Source of the DNA: Spirometra erinaceieuropaei
Taxonomy: Eukaryota; Platyhelminthes; Cestoda; Diphyllobothriidea; Diphyllobothriidae
NCBI GenBank assembly: GCA_902702965.1
Contig: CACRXP010000642.1
Coordinates: 13,191-77,190, forward strand
Reading direction: 5' to 3'
Length of the DNA: 64,000 nt
How positions within the stretch are numbered: the first letter of the stretch is position 1; each line of letters starts with the position of its first letter. The translations under genes and the position numbers were made by a program. This document shows, in pieces, positions 33,272 to 44,984 of the stretch. Under the pieces are notes generated by a model, which was not told where the DNA came from, did not search any database, and worked only from the letters and a program-made list of their open reading frames with translations.

Positions 33272-34647
33272 CTTTTAATATTCATCACCTGACAAATTAT
33301 GCTTTAATCATATAAAATACATCAACATTAATGAATACTATTCACTGGACAGAGACTTTGACCGGAATTTAACGCTGTGCAGGCTAAAAGGGCAGTTTAG
33401 CTCGTTTTATTGTTAGTAACGCCCGTAATTTCCAATAAACGGCTAGTGTCACAAATTGTTTTTATAGGCCTGCAATTCCCACACTAAGACTACAGTTAAC
33501 TAGGCGAATATTCCTTTAACATCACAATAAGAGAGCTAGGAATAATTGTCTACAAAGACTGCCCAGAAAGAAAGGTTTGATATTTTTATCCACGGGCACA
33601 AGATCAATCGGCGATGGTACTTCATGCATTATGATCTTCATCCAACTGACTTCTGTTACTTGTTAGAATTCTATTGATTTCGCTTGTCAAAGTAGGTTCA
33701 CGCACCCTAAAATGGGATGCTCAGTGGGGTGAAATCTTCTTCACAATTTCTTCAGATGAAGAAGTCAGTGGCTTTGACCTGAGTAAAACAGATCCAAGCT
33801 AGGTGGTTAGTCTAAGTCGACGAAATTTCAGCTCTTGGTTGCCCTCAGTGCTAGTCTATATTGAGCTCACGATGCCGATGTTGACATAAAAATTTATCTT
33901 ATTAACAATTAGGTTAACACAACGATAAATGGCACAACATTGACTCGGCTTGTGTTAAGAATATCTAGTGGACTTAGAGGCGAACTCGTTGGCAGTAACA
34001 ACAAGACCGTTATTACCGGCTTCATTCTACATTTGTTTGAATGCAGATGCTATCACGATCATTTGACAGCCGATTACTCTCGGCGAACAACGGTCGCGTC
34101 CATATAAATATTTGAAGCCCTGTTCAATGAAAAAAGCAAACAGAGAAGCTTTACATTTTCGAAGCCACCCGCAAAAGTAATACTACTGAAGTGGTACCTT
34201 GTGCATTATGAACAGCGTCACATAAATTTCTCTCGTTAAGATACAATCATATATTTTGCCATAACGTGACCAACAGGTACGAAGTCGGCTAATATACTTT
34301 GTAAGATGGGTGTTTCAGTGGATTTGACTTGACTAGAACGCTGTGCAGGCTGAGAGGTGTATTAAAGTCAAGCAGCTGCTATCAACACTGAACATTTCCG
34401 ATCCTTTAGTGACTTCGCAAATAGTCTGTTATAGGTTCTCACTGCCGACAGCCACAACAGTAAACAAGTGAGTGAATGCCAATCATTGAACATTGTCTAA
34501 TTACTGGCATCTGACGAACGTGCTTCTGCTATTACAAAACGTTCTCCAATGTCCAACATACCTCTGGCACTTCGAAGTGAACACAGCTAAACAACTTGAT
34601 ATATTCCGTCAGCTATCTCGAGCAAAGAGAACATTGTCAGCGCTGCT

Positions 34648-34845
34648 TTGGTTATGTATCTTCTGAAAGGCCTCACGGACTACAAATTCGAAGAAGGTTT
34701 TGAGGTTTTCAATTCCCAGATAATGTTGATACCGATTGTGCCACACTATAGTTCTTCCATCTATTCATCATTCATTGGTCGGCTATTTAGGGGGAACAGG
34801 TATTCCATTGGCTAACTAACAGATCAGGCTTTCATGATGAAGGTT
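34648..34845 (+). repeat. Local direct duplication, copy 1
   Basis: Matches 35470-35668 (about 820 bases downstream) in the same orientation. Shared words include AAAGGCCTCACGGAC, TTGATACCGATTGTGCCACA and TCTATTCATCATTCATTG. Confidence 0.7.
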
Positions 34846-35469
34846 AATTGAGCTCTGCATATGCAGTTCGGCAAGGGAAAAATAGTAGGCAGACAAATGT
34901 GATATGCGCAAGGGTCGTTAATTTTAGTTTCGTTAGTCGTGGCCACTAACAATCATCAACACCACGCCACGCACATGAAGATGCCGGTGTGTTATGATGA
35001 ATGCGGTATTGATAGAGTGGTGGCATAATCTGTGAGTGGCGTTCGAAAGTCGGAGACGTGGATTTCACATCACCTTATGAGAGGGTCGGATGGGCGTATG
35101 TAAACCATCTGACGTTGGCCATGAAGGACAGAGTGTCAATTAAAAATTATTTGACAACTGACAGCTGCAGATCTTCAGATGGAATTTCCATGGTTTCCAC
35201 TCCATCATCAAACCTGAGATGTGCGAAGCTGTCACCTTAATGATGATGCTGAATGATGGCGTAGAGTGGAGATTCTACAAGAGGCCAGCGCGAAATCTCA
35301 ATGACTGGCTCTTACGTTTTCTCCGGTAGATATTAAACTTGCTTGGAAGAACAGCGTCTCATACATAGAAGTTGTAGAATAAACAGAAATGCCCAGCATG
35401 CACGCCGTTCTTAGACAACTGCAGTAAACCGTAACCGATCTCTAGCAAGGGAAGGGGGGCCGGCGTTTC

Positions 35470-35668
35470 TTTGATTACATATCTTCCAAAAGGCCTCACG
35501 GACAATAAATTCGAGAAGGTATTAAAGATTGCATTTCCCAAATTACGTTGATACCGATTGTGCCACACTAGAGTTCTTCTGTCTATTCATCATTCATTGC
35601 TCGGTTATTTATGGGGGAACAGTCATTCCATTGCTAGTTAACAGAACATGCTTTCATGATAAATGGTC
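35470..35668 (+). repeat. Local direct duplication, copy 2
   Basis: Second copy of 34648-34845, with small indels. It runs into the dispersed repeat at 35620-35785. Confidence 0.7.
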
Positions 35669-35785
35669 ATACCAATTTCCCTATGTATCATGCGCCGCTG
35701 TGCGGCTGCTTGTTGGGCTCGAGATAGAGCCCTTAAGGCACAACGGAACGAGTGAGTTCCGTATGAACGATCCGTGAGCACCCCC
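35620..35785 (+). repeat. Dispersed GC-richer repeat, copy 4
   Basis: The most complete copy: GCGCCGCTGTGCGGCTGC, TTGGGCTCGAG, AAGGCACAACGGAACGAGTG, TTCCGTATGAACGATC. No recognisable tRNA boxes, so a SINE origin is unproven. Confidence 0.55.
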
Positions 35786-38173
35786 TACCAATCTGGCTTA
35801 TACACAATGTTATATTTTATGAATCTTATGTGGTCTTCCCTTAAAAGCTTAGTGAAATATATTGTTTTTGAACGCGAAAAAGTTGCAGCTTGCAGTTTGA
35901 AAACCCAGAATGCAATTAAAACTGCATGTTAAGTTCAAAATTATTGGGGAATTAAAAATGTCATTAAAAACTCAAGTATAAACATCCGTCGAGTATTGCA
36001 CCACAAGAAGGCCTAATTGTCTACCGAGTAATCAAAGGAATGTATATTTCTACGCGCATTTTCTATTTAATGTAATTTAATTTTTAGGGTATCGAAAATC
36101 CATTATAATGTGTGCAACTTATATAGTTATTTTTACAGAATTTGGGCTCGACATGCAGCCGTACAGACGTTTGTTCGAGAGCCAAAACCTCGGATTAGCT
36201 GAATTATTGTAGAATAATGCTGCATAATGCTTAGCTTTACAACTCTGTTACTCTTTTTGGAACGAAAGCCCATTTCGGAATCTTGATTGACATTTCATGA
36301 GTTAGCTTACCTATTGTATGTGCTTCACATCAGTCCTCCACACAAATCAGTGGAGTGCTGGACGATTGACTGCTGAGATTATTACCACGAGTTATCTTTC
36401 GCGAACAGTATACATCATTATGCTAAGAGGGCACCTCTTACAAGGACCGATCGTTTCTATCTGGCTTGTCGGCGTCTAAGATGTTGCAAGGCTCTTTGGG
36501 TGCTTCTCAATAACGTGTTGTACGTCTCTCATACACGTATAGTGAATGATTTGCTGCCTTAACGGCAAGTGGCGTCAAGCAATTACGAGAACAACTCGAT
36601 TTTTCGGAATTAACACCGGCGTTTAGCAATGTATCGACTTGGAATGTATCCTACATCTTGCATGTAGAAGTAGTTTCGTTTCGCACGCTGCCTCGACTGA
36701 AAGTTTGGGGGTTCACTCATACCTCCTTGATCATAAAGATGGCACGAGTATAATTGTAATATCTGTAGACTTGGCTTGTGATTGCATAGTTAACAAGCAC
36801 TACTTACTGCACCCTTTTACCTGTTCAACGTTTAACAGCAAATGGCTCATAGACAGTTAACTGGCAGACATTATGTGTGATAGGACAAATAGCTGGACGT
36901 TTGTGCATTTTCTATTGTTACAGTTCAGTGCTACCTATTACTCTTTTATGGCATGGAGTGAACTCTATCCGAGAAACCCACTGAGACACCTAAAATTTCT
37001 CCTGCGATTAATCCAAGCATATTTTGAAACTCTGGTTGATAAACACAAGCAGACAAACACATAAATTTAACATTCTACCAGCAACCTGCGAAAGTCACAA
37101 TCTTAAAATGATACTTCATTCGTTACGACCAGGATCCCATTGATTTTTACGCCCTTGTATGTGGTTGTGAATGGCGTTGAAGTGATCTACACGAAATTGT
37201 TGGAGGCACCTGCCAGTCTTTATGATCAGAATAAAACACTGCAGACTAAGAGGTAAGTAGTCTTGAAGTCAACAACAGCAAAAGATTCCAGTGTTTTGCC
37301 GGTTTCGCACGTGGCCCTATGGAAGTTCACAATGCCGACAGGAGCATCAAAGACGGCTCAACATCACAATGCCCGACGTAAATTTTCTAAGCAAACACCA
37401 GGTTTGCGCTTAGCAGGCTAAGAATCCAACTTAATTATATTACTTGTCAAAACAAAGAAATAATCGATGGGTTAAAATCCTCTAAATGGCATTTTCAGAG
37501 ACAATTGACACGGGCGGTCTGACCTGAATAAGACACGACGTAGGCTTACAGGCAAATCAAACTCGTCTAACCGCTAACAACACCGACAAATCTCAGTTAG
37601 TGGTAAGTCGCAGAAATTGTTTGCCGACAGTAACATCAAAGTCGACCTGACTAAGCACAAGGCCAACATCACAGTGCACGAATAGGCCGTCCTAAATAGT
37701 TAAATAAACTTCTCTTTACTTTAGGCTTGGGTTACAGGTTTTTAATTGGCTTAGCATGCTATGGCTTGTTTCATTCCATTTTCAGATGTTTTTTAGTTGT
37801 ACTTAGCGTGTCTCAGCCGTTACTTGCATACTGAATGTGACGATATTAACAGTGTACTTATGAAAGTGGTTATTGCCTGAAACACAGACTATCAATAACA
37901 ATAATAGTGTAATTGGTGATGTCAGGCTTGAACCGGTTACCATGCTTTGTGATCATAAATCCACATTGAAGTCAACACAGCTCTTTTTACACCTCGATGT
38001 TTGTCGAAAAGCGAAAGAACTGGCATTGTCTGAACTAGACATAATCACTACCAATCGCACTGACGCACAAATCGGCTAATCAGAAATTGTCGTAAAAATC
38101 ATTTCTCACGTGTAAAGAGGGAAGTTCTCGAAGGCAGTTCGCCTATCGTAACTATTGCCGGTTATAATAACAG

Positions 38174-38361
38174 GATGTACACTCAGTGGCAGCGTGTTCA
38201 AATACGCCTCGGATGACAAAACCACGAACGTGAAGAGGAAGGCGCTTGGAGTAACACATATCACAGATGCAGCCAAGTGGAGATTTTCAACTGATGACTC
38301 CCCTTGCGTGAAAGCCAAATATTCTTTTGAGAACATGGTCATTGGAGGACGAAAACTATAC
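38174..38361 (+). CDS. Candidate exon, unknown domain
   Basis: Acceptor GGTTATAATAACAG and a donor-like ACTATAC/GTAAAC bound about 188 bases within a longer open frame (38155-38496). The residues read FKYASDDKTTNVKRKALG, KWRFSTDDSPCVKAKYSF and MVIGGRKLY, a charged, beta-rich pattern unlike the surrounding AT-rich DNA. No family was recognised with confidence. Confidence 0.35.
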
Positions 38362-38811
38362 GTAAACATCGAACAGTGTTCTGGTTGCTTGCGAAACTTG
38401 CTCCCGAATTGGTACTTTATGTATTATGAGCAGCTTCCCATTCGTGTCTCGTATTTGTCAACAGGCCACTGCGGTTGGTCAAAGGTACCACCTTAGATGA
38501 ATATGCCAGTGGCATTTACCGTAATACAACATTATGCAGGCTCAACAGTGAGTTCAAGTAATCCTACTGCCGACGCACGCTGTGAATTTCCAGTGTCTCG
38601 ATGATTTCGCCCATCGCCTTTAATAAGACGACAATGCCGAAGTCAACATCCAGGTCCACCTCAGTATATTTCAGGTGAACATCAGGATGCAAGGCGTGGA
38701 TGTTCAAGGCAGACGGTGGTTTGTGGTTAGCAGACATAGTGGAATGCATGCGGCGTGTACGTCTCATATGGATGTCGTATTTTTTATTTCCAGATAGCAT
38801 TCTTAATCCTC

Positions 38812-39005
38812 ACTTAATTGTAAATATAGGTTGCATTTTTACTGCGAATTCTGTCTCCAGGCGTCATTTTACATGCGTTACATGTAGGTATTTTTACGAA
38901 TGTTTCCATTTCTGACACGCAGTTTTGGTTTTGGGGATTATTTGTGAAGGTTGTTCCCAAGTTTGATTCATAAGCATTAGTTTTTTGTAAAATCATGGTG
39001 TGTGG
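38812..39005 (-). CDS. Candidate terminal exon, unknown product
   Basis: Good minus-strand acceptor (ACGTACTGCTTGCAG), then about 64 codons with MILQKTNAYESNLGTTF and PTCNACKMTPGDR (C-x2-C) to a stop near 38812. A GTGAGG directly after the stop could be an alternative donor. Unsupported by neighbours. Confidence 0.25.
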
Positions 39006-39456
39006 CTGCAAGCAGTACGTTGTGATTGTGATCTCTCAGCCACTGTGAGCCACTTTGGATTCATTCCGTTGACCGGCTCTGAAAATCCACGGCTGCACTG
39101 GAGAAGTAATTCATAATATGGCCTACTATGGTCATCCCACCCCAACGGCATGGCATAGTATCCTTCAAGATATTAACTCTGACGCGTTTGAAACCACAGC
39201 TGTGCGCTACACATCGTGACTCTTGAGGTTGGCCATTGACAATACACCCTAATAACCCTAAATGGCCTTATGTATGTGCTTGTGTGAAGTGGTCGACTGG
39301 TGGATCAAGCTTCAGGTTTATTAACCTAATTGATCTTCGAACATGCCTTAGGTGACAAGCGTGGACGGCCTGTTTATAGTCTTGTCGGCCATCTGTGTCA
39401 CTCGCCGCATAAGATGACAGAGTAATAGGCGTTCACCGGAAGAGGGTTAATCGGAG

Positions 39457-40110
39457 GTCTGTCGTTTCGAGTAGTTGATTCGTCTACCCATCTTCAGACA
39501 CTGGAATGTCCTGCTCACAGCTCCCCTTATATGGCCCACTTTGCTCCGTGCGTGACCGGCCAATGCCGCCTGTGCGACTGCATTAAATCAGCATGTTACC
39601 GTGCTCCGAATTGCCCTCGTCGGCCACTTGTCCCGTGCCGTGACTTTCCCCCGTTAAGAAGGTTCGTAACGTCTGATAGGGGCGGAAGCAAATTGATGTG
39701 GCGGTTGACAGAGCTGTCGGTGGACATCCAGGCCTCTTGAACTCGCCTTGCCGTATGACCACCGTCCCAGCCCACAATCCTAACGGCATTAGAGTTGAGG
39801 ATATGTCCATTTTGCGCGGCATGGGTTGCTACCTCCGACTTTGGTTCCAACATTCGCACGGCGAGCTTATGCTGGCGCACTCGCGTTTGCAGCCGTCAAC
39901 CGGTTTCCCAAACGTAGTTGCAACTTCCGCAACTGAATTGAAGTTGGTAGACAACGGCCGACATCTCTTGCTTGGGGATCGGATTTTTCGGCCGCATCAC
40001 CTGTCGGCGGATTGTTGGGTCAGACCGGTTGGCAACTCCTATTCCGAGTTGCTTGAGGGACCTAGCCACGCTTCGGAGACCCCTTTAATCTTAATGCTCC
40101 GCCACGAGTT
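39457..40110 (-). mobile_element. Penelope-like element, family C copy 3
   Basis: Minus-strand endonuclease remnant with the PLE hairpin motif at 39457-39498 (minus: CTGAAGATGGGTAG, loop, CTACTCGAAACGACAG). The upstream linker GIGVANRSDPTIRRQVMRPK matches the other family C copies. RT is missing upstream of about 40110. Confidence 0.75.
39596..40060 (-). pseudogene. GIY-YIG endonuclease, family C PLE copy 3
   Basis: A single frame from about 40060 reads EMSAVVYQLQFSCGSCNYV (GIY and paired Cys), then WETG where VGETG is expected, a TGA in place of an Arg codon, and QTRVRQHKLAVRMLEPKSEV. HAAQNGHIL and VQEAWMSTD, which holds the active-site Glu, follow. Only one stop breaks the domain. Confidence 0.75.
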
Positions 40111-40680
40111 TGACTGACTATGACAGACTATTTCAGGAATTTTTCAGGTGCTGGGCTAAGTAGAACTTTAAGTGGAAAATGGGAAACAACGACATATACC
40201 AGCTGGAACATTAGTGGTTAGGGTTGGGGTTTAGATTTAATGAGTCGTCGACCATCTACTTGGCACAATGCGCAAAGGGTGTCGTTCTTAAAACTCTGCC
40301 ATCTAAATAAAAGTGAGTGAATATTTGTGTCTTAACCGGCAGGTACGTCCTTGCATTGGAGCCAGCCTTATGAGACCCTATCCAACCTACCTTCTTAACC
40401 CTACGACCATGCATCTAATTTAGATAAATCTTATAAATATGGCAATTCTCACAAGCAATATGTGACGCTTTAGATTGTAAAATTAAGGAGAGGGGGAAAA
40501 TTTGGAAAACAAATTGGCAAGCAAACATTCTTTTCGATAAATGCTCTTCTGGTCAGTAAAAATATAAGGGAATAAGGTACAGTCAGATCAGACATGGCAT
40601 TGCTTATAAAATCGATAAAAGTTAGTCTTAAAACAGAAACGAGGCAAGAACGGAAGGGTGCAGAAAGTTGCATGTGGTTC
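40111..40680. other. No gene recognised
   Basis: AT-rich linker between two PLE remnants. The minus frame at 40470-40700 is the run-on of the family A endonuclease frame. Confidence 0.5.
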
Positions 40681-41560
40681 GTCAACCACGGTAATCCAGA
40701 AGCCTGAACGAAGTTCTTTTGGGCGCATAGAGTCAGTTTTCGTAACCTTATGGCGGCCGCTTCTACCGTTGCTAACAGGCGCTGGTCCAGAAGCGTAGGG
40801 TAGCTCGAGGGAGCCTTATAACGCATGAAATTTCTCAGCATTATTCACATCATGCCCTACATTAACTGCATGTGCAATGATGGAGCTCTCCCTTCTCCTA
40901 GTTTTGACTTTTCCCGGCCATGCGGGAAGATGTTTCCCTATTCTTTAAGTAACATGCCGCCTATTCGGACCAATGCTACTCGCTACAAAGAAGGAAGTGA
41001 TTTAATAGATTCGTACTGAGTTGGTCTGAGGTGGCAGCCTATTCGGTACATTGCGTATAATAGGGTTAGTAGAGTATGATGTTCGAACACCTTAATGATA
41101 GGAAGGTTCCCGAGATAGCTTGATCACGGAGACTTCTTAGGAGTTTTTATTGTAGCATCTCCTTGGAAATGAAGTTTTTGGAGCAAGGTTTTCTTTTTGC
41201 CAATCGGTGTGGCGGGTTTTGGTGGTCGTTTGGCAGTGTTTTTTGCAATGAAACTGCCAGAATATTTATTTTCGCAAAAAAATCCTAAATGGTTTAAGTT
41301 CCGCTGTGATGCTTTCTGCTGAATAATTTTCCTGGCCCAACGTTCCAAGCACCGAAATAGGTTTCATTTTTGTTGGAGGGATACGAAAGTGGCAAAGTTC
41401 GTTTATTATATAGACCAGATTTTCCTTCGGCAGACGCTCCTTTGGACGCAACCGTTAGGTCTACTAGTTAAAAGGACATCCATGAAATGAAGAGAACTAG
41501 CCGATTCCATTTTTAACGTGGATTTGATCGACGTACGTGCCTGGTTTGCAGCATTTAATG
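40681..41560 (-). pseudogene. Penelope-like element, family A copy 2, decayed
   Basis: The minus strand shows the endonuclease C-terminus (SSYPTLLDQRLLATVEAAAI), matching family A copy 1 (SSYPKLLGPRLLATAEAAAI). Upstream lie broken equivalents of its linker at 41124-41451. The GIY-YIG core itself is badly eroded. Confidence 0.7.
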
Positions 41561-42547
41561 AGGTAATTACAGTTATCGTCCTAACTCATGAAATTTGTCA
41601 AAATTTACGAATGATTGCGAATCACAAACAAATCAATACTATTTCATAAGTCAAATCTCTGTGGTATTTAAGTGCAAGTTAAAAAGAATAAAAAACAAAA
41701 AGAAATATCAAAGGTAATGTTTCATTGTTTAGAAAAGCCAATTTATAATACAAAATGCAATATCCTGAAAACGTCAGAAACGGCTCTTGTTTAAATAAGT
41801 TCGTTTGTAGATGTATAGAATGTATTCTCATACCAAAACCGTAGTAACTATTAAGAAGAAATAAACTAACGCCTAGTGTTTGTCTTTCATCAAAGTTTAC
41901 ATCCCAATATCGTTTAATGATTAGTGCGATTTCATATATGACGACTTGTCAACTACCTTTATTTTGAATATAGATTTCAAAAAAGTTTCCCGGGGATTCT
42001 TGGTATTCTTGACTCGTTTTAGTAAAATGACATGGGCTTCAACAACAGTTACTACATTTTGCTAAATTTAACCGATGGCGACGTCGTAGGAAAAAAAGAT
42101 TTTATAAGGCGACAGATCATGAGCCAGGTCGGTACCTAATAAATTTAATTAAACCTGACAGGCGTAATCGTAAACAAACCATTTTTTGTTTATAAAGCAA
42201 CATTTTTTAGAGTTGAATTAATTTAAAATTTTCCTTCGTTCAAAATTATGTCGAGGTTCAGACGGACCTCAAAATATTAATGAACACTTCATGATTTTTA
42301 GTTTTTTCACCAGATCATCCATAAAGATAGATTGTGATTTGGATGTTTGTGTAAAACTCTACAGTAGGGTATTTCTTGATGGAATTTACTGAATTATTAA
42401 GTGTTCTGTCGCTCCTTTTTCACGATTATGGTCGTTTGGATCAAAAGTAAAGACGCTTTCAAAAAGCAAACCTCGATTTTGAGAAAAAATTGCTGTCCAC
42501 AACCAAAGTAGGCAGCAAGTTTACCAAAGATCGGTAAGAAAACTTAC
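41561..42547. other. No gene recognised
   Basis: Very AT-rich, nothing seen. Confidence 0.5.
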
Positions 42548-42664
42548 CGTAATAATTTATCTCTTTAATAAATCCTTTTTTATTGCAGAGTGTTGACGGA
42601 TCTCTGTGTACAGTGCATTTTGGCACGGTGAAGCCAAGAATAGAATTAACACTTTTGGCCGTTT
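42548..42664 (-). CDS. Candidate small internal exon, two-cysteine segment
   Basis: Acceptor AAAAACGCGACAG and strong donor (ATTACG then GTAAGT) bound 117 bases, phase 1 at both ends. The 39 residues include SILGFTVPKCTVHRDPSTLC (C-x8-C). It resembles a small extracellular module; no family is assigned. Confidence 0.4.
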
Positions 42665-42889
42665 CTGTCGCGTTTTTAAGGAAGAGAAATATTTTTTTTC
42701 TACCGTAAACACGCCTCCCTCTATGCAATGAGGGCATTTTCACTGCTTTTTCTCGATTTTTGACTTCGTTCTTTGAATATGAATGCGCGACAGATCACCC
42801 ATATAAAAAGTGATATTGTCAACAGAAGCGAAGAGCCGAGTCCCAGGAAGTAGTCTTGAAGAAGGAGACACGATCATCGGGACAAGAGC

Positions 42890-43687
42890 TTTATTAGCCT
42901 GACGTTTCGGATTCCTACTGGAATCCATCATCAGAGACAAGAGAGCAGAAACAAGTGGTTGTTGCACAAGGGGCTGCGGTATTTATAGGATGCAGTAGCC
43001 ATGCTACCGCATACCTATGAAGGTCCACGCCCCCCCCCCCCCTTCATCCGGGGTTGTCACACTTGGTGTGATCATTGCTTGATGGCCGACATTAGAGTCG
43101 ATAATTGCTGCAATTTCATCACGTGCGTTGGATGTTGGCGTGATGATTGCTCGACCATCTGACGCGTTGACCCGGGTGTTGGGAAGAGTGTTCACCAGTG
43201 CGCTCCCCGCGTGGCCAATTACTCCGCCTAGACGAAGTTTCAGCACGCTGTATTGAATGGGAAGATCGTTGCACTTTTTGATGGACTGGGGGCCAGTAAA
43301 CCATGATTCCAGTAGCTGCCGGCTCACTCGGTTGTCACCTCTTGCGAGAATTTCGGCCTCATCGAATTTACATGTGTGGCCGGATCTCGTCGAATGAGCT
43401 GCAACTTGAGAGCTGGCGTCATTTCTGCGCACCGCAGCCGCGTGTTCGGCCATTCTCGTTCGGAGCTGTCCTCCGGTTTCTCCGACGCAGTTGCTTTGTC
43501 CGCAACTGCACCAGATCCGATAAACGGCTCCAGACGTTTCTAGCCGTGGCAGTGGGTATTTCGGTTTCATGATCAGACGCCTGATGGTTGCCTCCGGTCT
43601 GTGTGCCACTCCAACCCCAAGTGGTGCGAGAAGGCGGCCGACAGCTTCCGAAACGTTCTTGATATACGGAAGTGCCCGCCAAGACAT
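42890..43687 (-). mobile_element. Penelope-like element, family C copy 4 (endonuclease half)
   Basis: A 5'-truncated minus-strand copy: only the linker, the GIY-YIG domain and the 3' end with the hairpin motif at 42897-42933. It is the least damaged PLE coding region in the window, suggesting recent activity of this family. Confidence 0.8.
43004..43687 (-). CDS. Intact GIY-YIG endonuclease domain, family C PLE
   Basis: An uninterrupted frame of 227 codons. It begins at the linker MSWRALPYIKNVSEAVGRLL and continues to PEATIRRLIMKPKYPLP. AVYRIWC (54-60) and NCVGETG (66-72) are the GIY-YIG core. Conserved Arg lies near 76-78, and Cys/His pairs (C60, C62, C67, H98, H104) may bind zinc. The catalytic Glu is in LLESWF (127). 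The C-terminus holds a run of five Gly coded by a poly-C tract (43029-43040). The true start lies upstream in the lost RT, so the ATG at 43687 is internal. Confidence 0.8.
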   Translation of the reverse strand: MSWRALPYIKNVSEAVGRLLAPLGVGVAHRPEATIRRLIMKPKYPLPRLETSGAVYRIWCSCGQSNCVGETGGQLRTRMAEHAAAVRRNDASSQVAAHSTRSGHTCKFDEAEILARGDNRVSRQLLESWFTGPQSIKKCNDLPIQYSVLKLRLGGVIGHAGSALVNTLPNTRVNASDGRAIITPTSNARDEIAAIIDSNVGHQAMITPSVTTPDEGGGGAWTFIGMR

Positions 43688-43869
43688 GGTGTTATGCTAG
43701 ATGCTAACTAAGGCAATACACTTGCTAGCGCAAAGCTTATTTCGAGAGAATCAGATGTTCTATTGATTTTCGCAAGCCAGATAAACATTCCTATGCACTT
43801 TGGTGCCTCAAAGTACAATAATGAGGTAGATATGAATTATTCCGTTTAAATGAGCTGTAATTTGTTTGC

Positions 43870-44600
43870 TGTTTGCAAAGATTTACATAAATTATCACCT
43901 TCGAATGAACACTTTAAGTTTTGAACATACGAAACATTACCGGTCGTGTAAAATAGCTTCTGCGTATAAACATTTTAGAAATGGAACGAGCAGAAAGTAA
44001 TAATCTCTACAAAATATAACTATTTATGTGGGGACTCGGTCATGCATTCCCAATCGAAAAAAAAGAGTCTAAAAGCGAGCATAAATAGTTGAAATGGGCG
44101 CAATATATATAAAGATCCATATAATCTTTTTAACGTTGAAAAACTATTGTTATTTTTAGGAACGTTTATTGACAACCAAAAGTGTCAAATTACTTTTAGC
44201 CTTGCTGGATAAAAATGCGAAGTACACAGAGATCCCTTAAAGAGTGCAGCAAAACGTACACCTCAAAGTGGTAAATTACTAAAAAAACGTTTTCTCATTG
44301 ATCGGAGGCACATTCGTTGCGGTCTTCTGTTGTAAAGGGCCATTTTATTCAAAAATGAGGTTCTTTGTTTAAATGAGTCTTTTAGTGTATAACAAACGAC
44401 CCTCTACGTAAAAAACAAAGTCTTAGCGCTCTTGGCTTTTTTAAATGAAGACGTTTTTTAGTTCCAGACGTTTTGCAGTTAGATAAATTGGAAACGTCCC
44501 GTGAACGATCTGGTGACAAAACTTAAAATCCTAAAGTATTCAGCAGTATTTAAAGGCTGACGAAATCCCAAAACCAACATAAATTTAAAAAATATTTAAA
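43870..44600. repeat. Dispersed 0.7-kb repeat, copy 2
   Basis: Same-orientation partner of 600-1330. An extra AT-rich piece near 44100-44160 is absent from copy 1. It ends shortly before the LINE. Confidence 0.6.
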
Positions 44601-44984
44601 CAAAAAACGCTCTTTGAGTAAACACGGGACACTGTGGCGGGCTTTTGAATATGAGCCGTTGCTTTTATAGCTGTTCATTCACCTGTGGATTTTTATAAAT
44701 TATGCGTTTCTCTGCCAGTTGCCCTCAAATATACTAAACTCTTTTGCATCACTTTTATGTCAGGGCTAAGACTATTTGGCCGTCTTTCCAGTACTTTAGC
44801 ACACTTTTAAAGGACATTAGAACGTTACTTTCAGTGAAGAATGTTCAGGATGCAAACTGCTGCACGTTCCATCCAATTTGTCACATTAGCAATCCTTTTG
44901 TGCTATTTTTATCAAATATGCGCCAGCAAAAGCCTATGCATCGAAATAAATGTCAGTGCGACTGGCAACTCGCACGCAGGCTTC

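Larger units (their letters stand above)
33300..38170. repeat. Region of old, diverged repeats
   Basis: Related phrases recur at about 33350, 34330, 37220, 37520 and 38540: variants of CGCTGTGCAGGCTGAGAGGT, then AAAGTCAACAACAGC-like text, then ATGCCGACA...ATCAA. This suggests several decayed copies of one element. No gene was recognised in 33300-38170. Confidence 0.4.

Noticed and set aside
40200..40225. TTAGGG-like text
   Set aside because: Only about two imperfect units; not a telomeric tract.
43303..43572. 89-codon + strand frame
   Set aside because: Antisense of the intact PLE endonuclease.
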